Positions 25,860 to 34,825 of a stretch of DNA of 64,000 nt are shown one piece after another. Source of the stretch: Bifidobacteriaceae bacterium (GTDB lineage Bacteria; Actinomycetota; Actinomycetes; Actinomycetales; Bifidobacteriaceae); assembly GCA_022650895.1 (NCBI GenBank), contig JALCQC010000003.1:112052-176051 (forward strand). Direction: 5' to 3'. The notes below the pieces were generated by a model. The model made no database searches, was not told the origin of the DNA, and saw nothing but the letters and a program-made list of their open reading frames with translations. Both the position numbers and the translations under genes were made by a program. Positions within the stretch are counted from its first letter, which is position 1, and each line of letters opens with the position of its first letter.

Positions 25860-28800
25860 GCAGCAGCGTTGGGCGCAATTCGCTGATTATGGCCTCGGGA
25901 ACACTTGCTTCCCGCCTGACCGGACAGATTCGCACCATTCTCCTCGCCGGCGCCATCGGCGTGACCGGCGTCGCAGCGGATGCGTACCAAGTGGGCTCTC
26001 AGATGCCGCAGGTGGTCTACAACCTGCTGGCCGGTGGCCTTCTCAACGCCATTCTCGTCCCGCAGATCATCAAAGCCTTCCAGAAACGCGATTCCTCCAG
26101 CCGCATCAACAAGCTGCTGACACTGTCCATCATCATTCTCTTTGCGTTCACCGCGGTGCTGATGGTCGCGACGCCAATCCTGGTGAACATCTACGTCAAC
26201 TCCGGCTGGACACCATCCCAGAAGGCCCTGGCGAATGCATTCACGCTGTGGTGCATGCCCCAGATATTCTTCTACGGCCTGTACACGGTGGTGGGCCAGG
26301 TACTTGCGGCAAAAGACAAATTCGCCGCCTACGCCTGGAGCTCGGTGGCCGCAAACATCGTCAGCTGCATTGGCTTCGGCATTTTTATCGCAATGTTCGG
26401 CAACGCCAAAAGCCAGCCGCTCGACTTCTGGACCAACGGCAAGATGGCCCTCACCGCCGGCACATGGACGCTCGGCGTGGCCATGCAGGCACTCATTCTC
26501 CTCATCCCGCTGAGCAAACTCGGCCTCAAGCTCCGCTTCGAATTCGGTTTCCGCGGCATCGGCCTGCGCTCCATGGGCAAGGTGGCCGCATGGACGCTCG
26601 GAATGATGGTTTTCGACCAACTGCTCGGCATCCTCAACACCCGCATCACCACGGGCGCTCCCGTCGTCACGGGGGATCGCCTCGGCACTGCGGGCAGCCA
26701 GGCGTACATGCAGGCGTACCAGATCTGGATCCTGCCCTATTCACTCATCACCGTTTCACTGGCAACCGCCATTTTCCCGCGGCTCTCCCGGGCGATAGCA
26801 GACCACCGCATCGGCGACGCCCGCACCGAACTCAGCAGCTCCCTGCGGACCAGCGGCGTGCTGATGGTCTTCTTCACGGCAGCTTTCCTAGCGATTCCTA
26901 CGCCGATCATCCGCTCGCTTCTCCCCTCCGTCGGAGTCCACGATGCCAAGCTCATGGCGATAGGTCTCATCGGCCTTTCCATCGGCCTGCTGCCCTGTTC
27001 CGTCAATCTGCTGCTCCGCCGGGCCTTCTATGCCTTTGAGGACGGCCGGAGTCCGTTCTTCGTGGCGCTCGCGCAGAACGGTGTGCAGGCCGTCATGATG
27101 TTGACGGCCACCCATTTCCTCGACGCCCACTATTGGGTTGCCGTCCCCGGTGCCTGCATTGCGCTGAGTAACGTCCTCATCGTCTTCATCCCTTACATGT
27201 TCCTGCGCAAACGCATGAATGGACGCATCGATGGCAAGCGCATCCTCACCACCTATGCCAAGACCGCCGTGGCCGGAGCCGTCACCACGGTTCTCGGCAT
27301 CCTCTTCAGCCGTGTCTGCGAGCGCCTTGTGGGAGCCGATATCAATGGCAGCACGCCAACCTTGGGGTGGGTGCAGGCAGTGACCATCAGTGCACTCGTC
27401 GGCATCGCAATGCTCGTGGTGTACATGGTGATGCTGTATGTACTGCACGTTCCCGAGGCCACCAGCATGCTCGCCGGAGTCTCAGCGCGCGTCAAACGGT
27501 TGCTTCACAGGGGTTCACAGAGTGCGAAGGCAACCGCCACGCCCGGCCCTGCGCCCTCGGCTAAGCCCACGGGACGCACCGTCACCTCGTCCCCCAGTGC
27601 GGCAACTGCGCAGAATCGGGAAAATTCCAGCGTTCCGCAACCCCCACAGACAGCCCGTCCCGGTAGAATGACACCGAGAACGAGCGTTGGGAGCGTGCGG
27701 CATATGATTCCTGCAATTGGCGATACCATCAACAACAGGTACACCCTCATTGCGCTGTACCGTTCGGAGCCTGGCCTGAGTGCGTGGCTTGCCAACGATC
27801 ACACCCTGGTGCGCGACTGCCAGCTCTTCATCATCTCGGACTCTTCGAAGCTTGCGAAGGTCAATGCCATCGCGTCGTCGCTGGCACTTTCCCGCGACTC
27901 TCATTTCACTCACGTACTGCATCTGCAGAAGCAGTCGGGCGTCTCTATCATCGTGACGGAAACCGACGCCGGCATCTCGCTGCACGAGCTTCTCAGCAAT
28001 ACCTCGCATTCGCCACTGGGCATCGAGGCCATGCGTACCATCACCGGCGAGACCGTGCTCGCAGCGGACAGCCTGCGTAAGGTGTCCCTGAACCATCAGG
28101 CCATCAGCACCCACATCATCCGCCTCACCTCCACGGCGGTCACTTTGGCAGACGCACCGGTTTCTCCCCTACTCACCACCGCAGTGAAGCGCAGCTCGTT
28201 CAACGAGTCCGATGAGAGCCTTGCAGTTCGCCAGATCGGCGCGGTTCTGTATGAGATGATCACCAAGACTGCCTACAGCCCCAATTCCGATCCTGAGACG
28301 ATCCGGCGCACTTTCGCCGCCTACCACGACACCATTCCGGTCGAATTCATCAGCATCTGCACCCGCGCCCTTGGAATTCCTCAGGAGGACGGAACCGTTC
28401 CCGTTCCGCTCTTCACCCTGCAGGAGCTTTTGGTGCTGCTGGGAACGTGGCAAAAGCCAAGTGAGCTAGACAGCGATCAGATCGATCTTCCTTCGAAGCA
28501 GGCAGCCGCCTCTATCGAATCCGCAACCCTGGCACCCGTCGAACCCCGCAACATCGTCGATATCCCGGATTCCCTCGTTGCCGATGACGCCGCCGACCAA
28601 GTACACGCCCAGCAGTCCGATCAGTCGCCGTGGCGTGCCAACCAGCTGCTTTTCGCCGGAGCGGACGCCGTGGAGGAAATCAATTCGGATTCGCCGAACT
28701 TCCTGTCGGCCTTCGAAAGCTCCTTCCAGAACTCCGTCGACCAGCTCGACCACGTGGACGCCGGCTTCGGCACCGGTCTCACCAGCGACGAACTCGCCAC

Positions 28801-30043
28801 GGCACGGCCGACCGAAGCGATGCGGGTGACGCATCCCACGCAAAGTCTCTCCGGAGAAGCGGACGATACCCCCGAAAACGCACAGACTCCTACCCCGGGC
28901 ACCTCGAATTCCGGAGCTGCCACACCATCGGGTTCAGGCTCCGCATCCGGTTCCGGCACAGGTCCTTCCGGTTTGAACTTTGGCTCCAGTTCGAGTTCTG
29001 GTGCCGCGTCAGATTCCGCGATCCCGCTACCCAGCCCTCAAGAACTCGCCGCAGCCGGAATGACGGCAGCCGCAGCGAGCGGTGCCGGAAGCGAGCAAGG
29101 GAAAACCGGTTCCCCGACTCCCGCACAGACGGGTACCCCAACCTCGTCCCCAATCTCGTCCCCGACCTCCGCCGCTGCCACAAGTGCCGCCGAAACCGTT
29201 TCAGGCGACGATGAGGACGCCGGCGAAGTCACCGCCATCATTCAGCCCATTCCGCCGACATTCGCACCCGCCGTGGAGAAAGAACGGCTCAAGGAAGCTC
29301 AGGCGAAGACAGCCCAGCGCAAAGAGGCCCGTAAGAACGGCGAGAAAACACCCAAGCGCAGGAACTTCGGGCGTAACACCGCCATCGTCATCGCGGGAAT
29401 CGCCCTCGTCGGCGCACTCATCTGGGCCATCAGCGCCGTGGGATTGACCCCACGCAGCTCCACCGCTAACTCAAACGGGTGGACGGTCGATGTGAACAAC
29501 ACTCCGTTGCCCGATGGAAGCATGCCGAAGACCACGGACTCCGACACTGCCTCAAGTGACTCGAATACATCAAACAAGGCCAAGAGCAATGCCGACAGTA
29601 GCAGCAGCGACTCCAGTGCCGACACTGCCAAGAAGAAGACCACCGAAACCGTGGAGACCAAAGACAAGAACGCTTCCAAAGTCCCCACTCCGGCAACGCC
29701 TAAGGTAACCAACACCACCGCCTACGCCATCTCGAACACCAGCGTCATCCGGAACGTATCGGGCCTCAAGGGAATCGGAATTCACGTTCACCTCTCGAAG
29801 GCGCAGCCCGTGCAGCGCGTGCAGATCACTGCACGCACAGGCGGCGGCAAGGCGTCGCTGTACGCCAATTCCACTGCCACCAACCCGAACAACGGTGACT
29901 CCCTCGCCGACTTCAGCTTCAAGGAGGGCGGGAAGGTGACGCAGGTGACGCTCGCCCAACCAGTGACCACGCAGGATCTCGTCATTTGGGTGTCACAACA
30001 ACCGACCTCCGGATTCTTCTACACTGCCATCAAGGTGTACTGA
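25856..30043 (+). CDS. murJ: MurJ lipid II flippase fused to pseudokinase and extracellular domain
   Basis: Protein of 1395 residues starting at GTG 25856 inside the previous stop (GTGA). Residues 1 to about 545 form the 14-helix MurJ/MviN domain (LIMASGTLASRLTGQIRTI; VVYNLLAGGLLNAILVPQ) that moves lipid II across the membrane. A protein-kinase-like domain occupies about 617-865 (from IGDTINNRYTLIALYR), but the HRD and DFG motifs and the VAIK lysine are not recognisable, so it is a pseudokinase as in mycobacterial MviN. A Pro/Ser/Thr-rich stretch runs to about 1170, then a helix (IVIAGIALVGALIWAI, about 1178-1195), another Ser-rich linker and a C-terminal discoidin-like module (about 1285-1395). 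An internal ATG at 27704 opens the pseudokinase. Confidence 0.9.
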   Translation: MSSSVGRNSLIMASGTLASRLTGQIRTILLAGAIGVTGVAADAYQVGSQMPQVVYNLLAGGLLNAILVPQIIKAFQKRDSSSRINKLLTLSIIILFAFTAVLMVATPILVNIYVNSGWTPSQKALANAFTLWCMPQIFFYGLYTVVGQVLAAKDKFAAYAWSSVAANIVSCIGFGIFIAMFGNAKSQPLDFWTNGKMALTAGTWTLGVAMQALILLIPLSKLGLKLRFEFGFRGIGLRSMGKVAAWTLGMMVFDQLLGILNTRITTGAPVVTGDRLGTAGSQAYMQAYQIWILPYSLITVSLATAIFPRLSRAIADHRIGDARTELSSSLRTSGVLMVFFTAAFLAIPTPIIRSLLPSVGVHDAKLMAIGLIGLSIGLLPCSVNLLLRRAFYAFEDGRSPFFVALAQNGVQAVMMLTATHFLDAHYWVAVPGACIALSNVLIVFIPYMFLRKRMNGRIDGKRILTTYAKTAVAGAVTTVLGILFSRVCERLVGADINGSTPTLGWVQAVTISALVGIAMLVVYMVMLYVLHVPEATSMLAGVSARVKRLLHRGSQSAKATATPGPAPSAKPTGRTVTSSPSAATAQNRENSSVPQPPQTARPGRMTPRTSVGSVRHMIPAIGDTINNRYTLIALYRSEPGLSAWLANDHTLVRDCQLFIISDSSKLAKVNAIASSLALSRDSHFTHVLHLQKQSGVSIIVTETDAGISLHELLSNTSHSPLGIEAMRTITGETVLAADSLRKVSLNHQAISTHIIRLTSTAVTLADAPVSPLLTTAVKRSSFNESDESLAVRQIGAVLYEMITKTAYSPNSDPETIRRTFAAYHDTIPVEFISICTRALGIPQEDGTVPVPLFTLQELLVLLGTWQKPSELDSDQIDLPSKQAAASIESATLAPVEPRNIVDIPDSLVADDAADQVHAQQSDQSPWRANQLLFAGADAVEEINSDSPNFLSAFESSFQNSVDQLDHVDAGFGTGLTSDELATARPTEAMRVTHPTQSLSGEADDTPENAQTPTPGTSNSGAATPSGSGSASGSGTGPSGLNFGSSSSSGAASDSAIPLPSPQELAAAGMTAAAASGAGSEQGKTGSPTPAQTGTPTSSPISSPTSAAATSAAETVSGDDEDAGEVTAIIQPIPPTFAPAVEKERLKEAQAKTAQRKEARKNGEKTPKRRNFGRNTAIVIAGIALVGALIWAISAVGLTPRSSTANSNGWTVDVNNTPLPDGSMPKTTDSDTASSDSNTSNKAKSNADSSSSDSSADTAKKKTTETVETKDKNASKVPTPATPKVTNTTAYAISNTSVIRNVSGLKGIGIHVHLSKAQPVQRVQITARTGGGKASLYANSTATNPNNGDSLADFSFKEGGKVTQVTLAQPVTTQDLVIWVSQQPTSGFFYTAIKVY

Positions 30044-30100
30044 GTCGGCATAGGAAACTCTCTCATAACTTCATATAGTCCACTCCCAAAGGAGGCAATC

Positions 30101-31432
30101 ATGGCCGCTGAGACGCCAGAAACGCAACCCACCGCCCCAAAAGTCATCAGTAACGATCCATGGTTCGGCATGTACGCCGACCGCGCCGAGGTAATGCGTG
30201 CCTCGGAGATCCGTGCACTGTTCGCAGTGGCGTCGCGTCCCGAAGTCGTCTCACTGGCGGGAGGAATGCCATATCTCGAGAAGATGCCGTTCGACCGCCT
30301 CAGCGAGCTTCTCGCCAAGATGCTGCGCGAAAAGGGCGATGTGGCATGGCAGTACGGCTCTGCGCAAGGCGACGATCACCTGCGCGAACAGGTGCTGGAG
30401 ATCACGGCCCTCGAGGGCATCACCGACGCGCAGCCCGACGATGTGGTGATCACCAACGGTTCCCAATCGGGACTCGACCTCATCACCCGCATTATGTGTA
30501 ACCCCGGCGATGTCGTGCTTGCGGAGGCCCCGAACTACGTGGGTGCTCTCGGTGTGTTCCAAAGCTTCCAGGTGGACGTTGAAAACGTGCCGCTCGACGC
30601 CGATGGTCTGATTCCGGAGGCCTTCGAAGAGGCGATCATCGCGCAGAAGAAGCTCGGCAAGAAGGTGAAGTTCCTCTACACCGTGCCGAACTTCCACAAT
30701 CCCGCCGGCGTCACTCTGAGCGTGGAACGCCGTCCCAAGATCCTCGACATCGCTCGGCGTCACCACGTGCTTATCGTGGAGGACAACCCTTACGGACTGC
30801 TTGGTTTCGATGGTCAGACCTACCCCGCGCTGCGGTCCATGGACGCGAACCAGGTGGTGTATCTCTCTAGTTTCTCGAAGATCATCGCCCCGGGAATGCG
30901 CGTCGCATGGATGATCGCGCCGCCGGCCATTCGCCACAAGCTGGTTCTGGCCAACGAATCGGCCATCCTCTGCCCCTCCAACATGAGTCAGATGACCATC
31001 TCCACCTATCTCGACAACTTCGATTGGAAGAAGCAGATCAACGAGTACCGCGGCATGTACAGAGAACGCTGCGACGCCATGGATGAGGCTCTGCACGAAT
31101 ATCTGCCATACTGCTCGTGGAACAAGCCGAAGGGCGGCTTCTACATCTGGCTCAAGATCCCTGAGGGCCTCGACGCCCGCGCCATGCTGCCCCGCGCCAC
31201 CACAGCCCGCGTGGCCTACGTCTCCGGCACCGCCTTCTATGCCAACGGCGAGGGAACGCACCACATGCGCCTCAGCTTCTGCTACCCCACCCCGGAACGC
31301 ATCAAGGAAGGCATCCGCCGCCTCGCTGGCGTGATGGACGAGGAGAAGGCCACCACTGAGCTTTTCGGCACCGTCGGCCGTCCCGATCCCGACCCCCGTG
31401 ACGTGGAGCATCCGGGCCCCGCCTCGCTTTAA
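30101..31432 (+). CDS. PLP-dependent aminotransferase (class I/II, LysN/2-aminoadipate type)
   Basis: Aminotransferase of 443 residues. AAAGGAGGC gives a strong ribosome site before ATG 30101. The PLP lysine is Lys260 in SSFSKIIAPGMRVAW; other fold-type I marks are ITNGSQSGLDLI, PNFHNPAGVT, IVEDNPYG and the substrate Arg near GEGTHHMRLSF. The sequence type matches the MocR-like/2-aminoadipate transaminase group lacking a DNA-binding domain. The amino donor and acceptor cannot be resolved. It lies between murJ and a D-Ala-D-Ala-ligase-like gene. Confidence 0.85.
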   Translation: MAAETPETQPTAPKVISNDPWFGMYADRAEVMRASEIRALFAVASRPEVVSLAGGMPYLEKMPFDRLSELLAKMLREKGDVAWQYGSAQGDDHLREQVLEITALEGITDAQPDDVVITNGSQSGLDLITRIMCNPGDVVLAEAPNYVGALGVFQSFQVDVENVPLDADGLIPEAFEEAIIAQKKLGKKVKFLYTVPNFHNPAGVTLSVERRPKILDIARRHHVLIVEDNPYGLLGFDGQTYPALRSMDANQVVYLSSFSKIIAPGMRVAWMIAPPAIRHKLVLANESAILCPSNMSQMTISTYLDNFDWKKQINEYRGMYRERCDAMDEALHEYLPYCSWNKPKGGFYIWLKIPEGLDARAMLPRATTARVAYVSGTAFYANGEGTHHMRLSFCYPTPERIKEGIRRLAGVMDEEKATTELFGTVGRPDPDPRDVEHPGPASL

Positions 31433-31551
31433 CCACGCACCGTCAACCGCCACCAGCGACAGACAACTAGTGGCAAACAAGCGACAAACAACTATAGAAA
31501 CAGTACGGAGAAGGTGGTTCGCCGCAGAACCGCCCCAGTGAGGAGTTCGAA

Positions 31552-32529
31552 ATGGCAGCAAACGCATCAGGCCAATCCGCAAAGGTGCTCGTGCTGTGTG
31601 GCGGCTTGAGCCACGAGCGCGACATCTCCATGACGTCGGGACGTCGCGTAGCCGGTTACCTCGAAGAGGCCGGCTGGGACGTCAGCACGCACGACATGGA
31701 CGGCAACCTTCTCGACTATCTGTCGGACGAGGACACCCGCCCCGACGTGGTGTGGCCCCTGCTGCACGGCGCCAACGGGGAGGATGGCTCCATCAGGAAC
31801 ATCCTGGAGCTGGCGCACCTGCCGTACATCGGAACCCGCCCCGTCCCCGCGCGCACGGCATGGAGCAAACCCGTGGCCAAGAACGTGGTGGCGCGCGCAG
31901 GACTTTCGACGCCGAAGTCAGTGACGCTTCCCGAATCCATGTTCATGGAATTGGGTGCGCAGAAAGTCATGAAGCTGCTCATCGATTCCTTCGAGTTGCC
32001 GCTGTTCATCAAGCCCACCATGGGCGGCTCCGCACTCGGCTGCTCGCTGGTGTCCACTCCATCGGAAATAGCTCAGGCCATGGTCACATGCTTTGCCTAC
32101 GGGCAGGTAGCGCTCATCGAAAGGGCCATCATCGGCACCGAGGTTTCGGTTTCCATCATCGACACGGGTGACGAGCCACTAGTTCTTCCTCCCATCGAGA
32201 TCGAAACGGCCGGCATCTACGACTATGAGGCTCGCTACACCCCCGGCCCCACGAAGTACTACGTTCCGGCCCGCCTCGACGAGGCAACACTGAAACTGGC
32301 ACAGGACAAGGCGTTGGAGGCACATCACGCCCTGGGACTTGAGGACATCTCCCGAACTGACTTCATCATCGATTCCGAGGGTATTCCGCAGTTCCTCGAG
32401 GTGAATGTGGCACCGGGCATGACGGAGTCGTCGCTTCTTCCCCAAGCCGCCGTCGCTGATGGCCACTCGCTGCCCGAACTGTATTCGGCACTGGTGGAGA
32501 AGGCACTGGCACGTGGCCCGCGGAAGTAA
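31552..32529 (+). CDS. D-alanine-D-alanine ligase family protein
   Basis: ATP-grasp enzyme of 325 residues, close to the usual Ddl length; GAGGAG precedes ATG 31552. Ddl-type blocks are visible: LCGGLSHERDISMTSG (N-terminal), LLHGANGEDGSIRNILEL, IKPTMGGSALGCSLV (ATP loop), IERAIIGTEVSVSI, and the metal/substrate segment FLEVNVAPGMTESSL preceded by RTDFIID. It would join two D-amino acids for peptidoglycan, possibly fed by the neighbouring aminotransferase. Departures from the usual VNTLPG (here VNVAPG) leave open a paralogue with another C-terminal substrate. Confidence 0.8.
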   Translation: MAANASGQSAKVLVLCGGLSHERDISMTSGRRVAGYLEEAGWDVSTHDMDGNLLDYLSDEDTRPDVVWPLLHGANGEDGSIRNILELAHLPYIGTRPVPARTAWSKPVAKNVVARAGLSTPKSVTLPESMFMELGAQKVMKLLIDSFELPLFIKPTMGGSALGCSLVSTPSEIAQAMVTCFAYGQVALIERAIIGTEVSVSIIDTGDEPLVLPPIEIETAGIYDYEARYTPGPTKYYVPARLDEATLKLAQDKALEAHHALGLEDISRTDFIIDSEGIPQFLEVNVAPGMTESSLLPQAAVADGHSLPELYSALVEKALARGPRK

Positions 32530-32654
32530 GTAAGCAGCCGCGCACCTTGGCTGCACAGCCTTGGCTGTATTCTCATTGACAACGTGAGCGACACCTCACT
32601 TTGCCAATGAGGGAATCTCTCGATTTCACGGCGCGGGTGCGCTAGTTTTAACGT

Positions 32655-33605
32655 ATGTCCGAATCTTCTGAATCATTCCATGACGTCATCATCGTCGGTT
32701 CCGGCCCTGCCGGATACACCGCAGCCCTATACCTGGGCCGGTCCGAATACAAGCCTTTCGTTCTTGCGGGAGCGCTCACGCCCGGCGGCCAGTTGGTAAA
32801 CACCACCACCGTCGAGAATTTCCCTGGCTTCCCGGAGGGCATTCTCGGTCCCGATCTCATGGACAAGATGCGCGAGCAGGCAGAGAAGTTCGGCGCCACC
32901 ATCGAGTATGACGACGTCGTTTCCGCCGACCTCACCGGCCCCCTCAAAACAATCACCACTGATTCCGGGGAAACCTACACGAGCAAGGCTGTCATTCTCA
33001 CCACCGGTTCCGAATACCGCAAGCTCGGGGTGCCTGGCGAGGCGGAGTTCGCAGGGCACGGGGTCTCCTACTGCGCCACTTGCGACGGCTTCTTCTTCAA
33101 GGACAAGAAGATCGTGGTGGTCGGCGGCGGCGATTCCGCCTTCGAAGAGGCCAACTTCCTCTCCCGCTATGGTTCCTCGGTGACGTTGTTGGTGCGCCGT
33201 GACGAATTCCGCGCTTCCCAGATTCTCGTCGACCGCGTCAAGAACAATCCCAAGGTGACCATTCTCACCAACACTGCCGTCGATGAAATCAAGGGCGACA
33301 GCGCAAATGGCGTGACGGGCCTGTCTCTGCACAACACAAAGGATGGCTCCACAAGCGAGATCGAAGCCTCTGGCGTGTTCATCGCCATCGGTTATACCCC
33401 CCGCACCGATTTCATCGAGGGACAGGTGAAGCTGGATTCTGACGGCTACATCGTCACAGAAGGCGCCTCCACACAGACCTCTCTTGCCGGTGTCTTTGCG
33501 GCAGGCGATGTCAGTGACCGCACCTACCGTCAGGCGATTTCGGCAGCCGGCATGGGCTGCAGGGCCGCCATCGATGCGCAGAACTATCTGACGTCTCAGG
33601 AGTAG
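32655..33605 (+). CDS. trxB: Thioredoxin-disulfide reductase
   Basis: Flavoprotein of 316 residues that reduces thioredoxin with NADPH. FAD motif [15 protein letters not shown] at about residues 15-29, redox pair Cys140/Cys143 in [14 protein letters not shown] motif [13 protein letters not shown], and C-terminal FAD segment VFAAGDV. Its place between murJ and the parAB block matches trxB2 in mycobacteria, but sigM and trxC, which accompany it there, are not seen here. ATG 32655 lacks a clear ribosome site. Confidence 0.93.
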   Translation: MSESSESFHDVIIVGSGPAGYTAALYLGRSEYKPFVLAGALTPGGQLVNTTTVENFPGFPEGILGPDLMDKMREQAEKFGATIEYDDVVSADLTGPLKTITTDSGETYTSKAVILTTGSEYRKLGVPGEAEFAGHGVSYCATCDGFFFKDKKIVVVGGGDSAFEEANFLSRYGSSVTLLVRRDEFRASQILVDRVKNNPKVTILTNTAVDEIKGDSANGVTGLSLHNTKDGSTSEIEASGVFIAIGYTPRTDFIEGQVKLDSDGYIVTEGASTQTSLAGVFAAGDVSDRTYRQAISAAGMGCRAAIDAQNYLTSQE

Positions 33606-33624
33606 AACGGCGGAACTGGGTGTG

Positions 33625-33693
33625 CCGAACGTGTGGGCACTTGCTGTGGTGTACCTCTGGGTGCGCAGCGGCAAGTGCCCACATGGCGTTCGG
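33625..33693. terminator. Large bidirectional terminator between trxB and the ECF S gene
   Basis: CCGAACG (33625-33631) pairs with CGTTCGG (33687-33693), and TGTGGGCACTTGC (33632-33644) with GCAAGTGCCCACA (33671-33683), giving a 20-bp stem with a 3-base bulge and a 26-base loop. It separates convergent genes and is followed two bases later by parS. Confidence 0.75.
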
Positions 33694-33695
33694 GA

Positions 33696-33711
33696 TGTTT
33701 CACGTGAAACA
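33696..33711. other. parS centromere site 2
   Basis: Perfect TGTTTCACGTGAAACA. The dyad extends five bases on each side (33691-33716), giving a 26-bp perfect palindrome. Intergenic, next to a terminator. Confidence 0.94.
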
Positions 33712-33829
33712 TCCCGAAGAGTTCTCTAGTACGGTCTCCGTCACAAATCCTCCGGCATCATCCTCCCAGTACCATCACCGTCCACCATGACCCTCTGGCA
33801 CATCACTACGGGAGCTGCCGCCCGCTGTC

Positions 33830-34825
33830 CTAGCGGAGATCGTATTTGACCTTCAGACGCTCAAGCTTTTCAAGAAAAGGCCGCGCGAGCACGAAGAGAA
33901 AGCACACCGTGGAAATGGCGTGCACCAAATCCATTGGAGCGCCCGAAACATACACCGCCAACAGGGACATCGGAGTGATCTGGGCGGAGTACATCAGCAA
34001 CGACGCCGGATTCATGATGAGACCATAGATGAAAAAGATGCTGAAGAATCCAAAAAGACACAGAGTCCACCGGTAGGCCGGCAAAATGTGAGCACGATGC
34101 AGCCCACCCGCAACAAAGCCGATGATTCCGAACGCCAACATCTGCCATGGAGTCCAGGGTCCCTGCCCGAAGAAGATGTTCGATACGAGCATGGTCATGC
34201 TTCCCACGATGAAGCCGGTTTCCCGCCCCAGAGACACACCGCTGATGATGACCAACGCCGCCACGGGCTTGAATTGCGGAAGCATGAAAAAGACACTGCG
34301 CCCGGCAACTCCAAGAGCGATCAGAGACGCAATCACCACCAGTTCGCGCGCGTGTGGCTTGCGGGTATCGAAGAGGAAAAGGAACAGCACTACCCCACAC
34401 AGAATGATCAGGATGCTGAGCGCTAGCGTATAGCGCACGCCGAGCCACATCTGCCCCAGTATGACCGCGGGAAACAGCAAGAGAACGAATGCCGTCTCGG
34501 TGAAGAATTGCCACCGTCCGCTCTTCCCGACCGGTCGGCACCATTTCACTGGCCCCTGTACCAGCTCGACATCGCTTTCCGTGATTTCCTGGGTCGCGGA
34601 GGCATCAGAAGTGACCGCAGTAGCGATACCAGAGCTGATACCAGACTTCTTGCCGCCTTTTTGATTGGCGCGTTCCATGGCATCGGTAACGTCCGTACTA
34701 TCCGCGGGGCCTACTGCGTCTGTAGCGTCCGTGGCGTCCGTGGCGTCTGCAGTGCTGACAGTATCCGCAGCAGAGTCCGCACGACCGTACAGTCCATCTA
34801 CGAACGAATGGAGTGCTTCAGACAT
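33830..34825 (-). CDS. ECF transporter S component (substrate-binding membrane subunit)
   Basis: Protein of 331 residues. An N-terminal cytoplasmic extension of about 100 residues includes a tandem ATDATDATDA run; it precedes a hydrophobic core of about six to seven helices typical of ECF substrate-specific subunits (VVIASLIALGVAGRSVFF; SGVSLGRETGFIVGSMTML; GQGPWTPWQMLAFGIIGFVAGG). The WTPWQM loop is typical of S components annotated as cobalamin-like, by my recollection. ATG 34825 lies inside the 3' end of the ATPase gene (28-base overlap). With the T subunit and fused ATPase upstream, it completes a dedicated group I ECF importer. Ligand is inferred, not shown. Confidence 0.85.
   Translation of the reverse strand: MSEALHSFVDGLYGRADSAADTVSTADATDATDATDAVGPADSTDVTDAMERANQKGGKKSGISSGIATAVTSDASATQEITESDVELVQGPVKWCRPVGKSGRWQFFTETAFVLLLFPAVILGQMWLGVRYTLALSILIILCGVVLFLFLFDTRKPHARELVVIASLIALGVAGRSVFFMLPQFKPVAALVIISGVSLGRETGFIVGSMTMLVSNIFFGQGPWTPWQMLAFGIIGFVAGGLHRAHILPAYRWTLCLFGFFSIFFIYGLIMNPASLLMYSAQITPMSLLAVYVSGAPMDLVHAISTVCFLFVLARPFLEKLERLKVKYDLR

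Noticed and set aside
31552-32529. Vancomycin-resistance ligase (VanA/VanB-like).
   Set aside because: No vanH, vanX or vanRS homologues lie nearby, and the sequence reads as a general Ddl-family protein.
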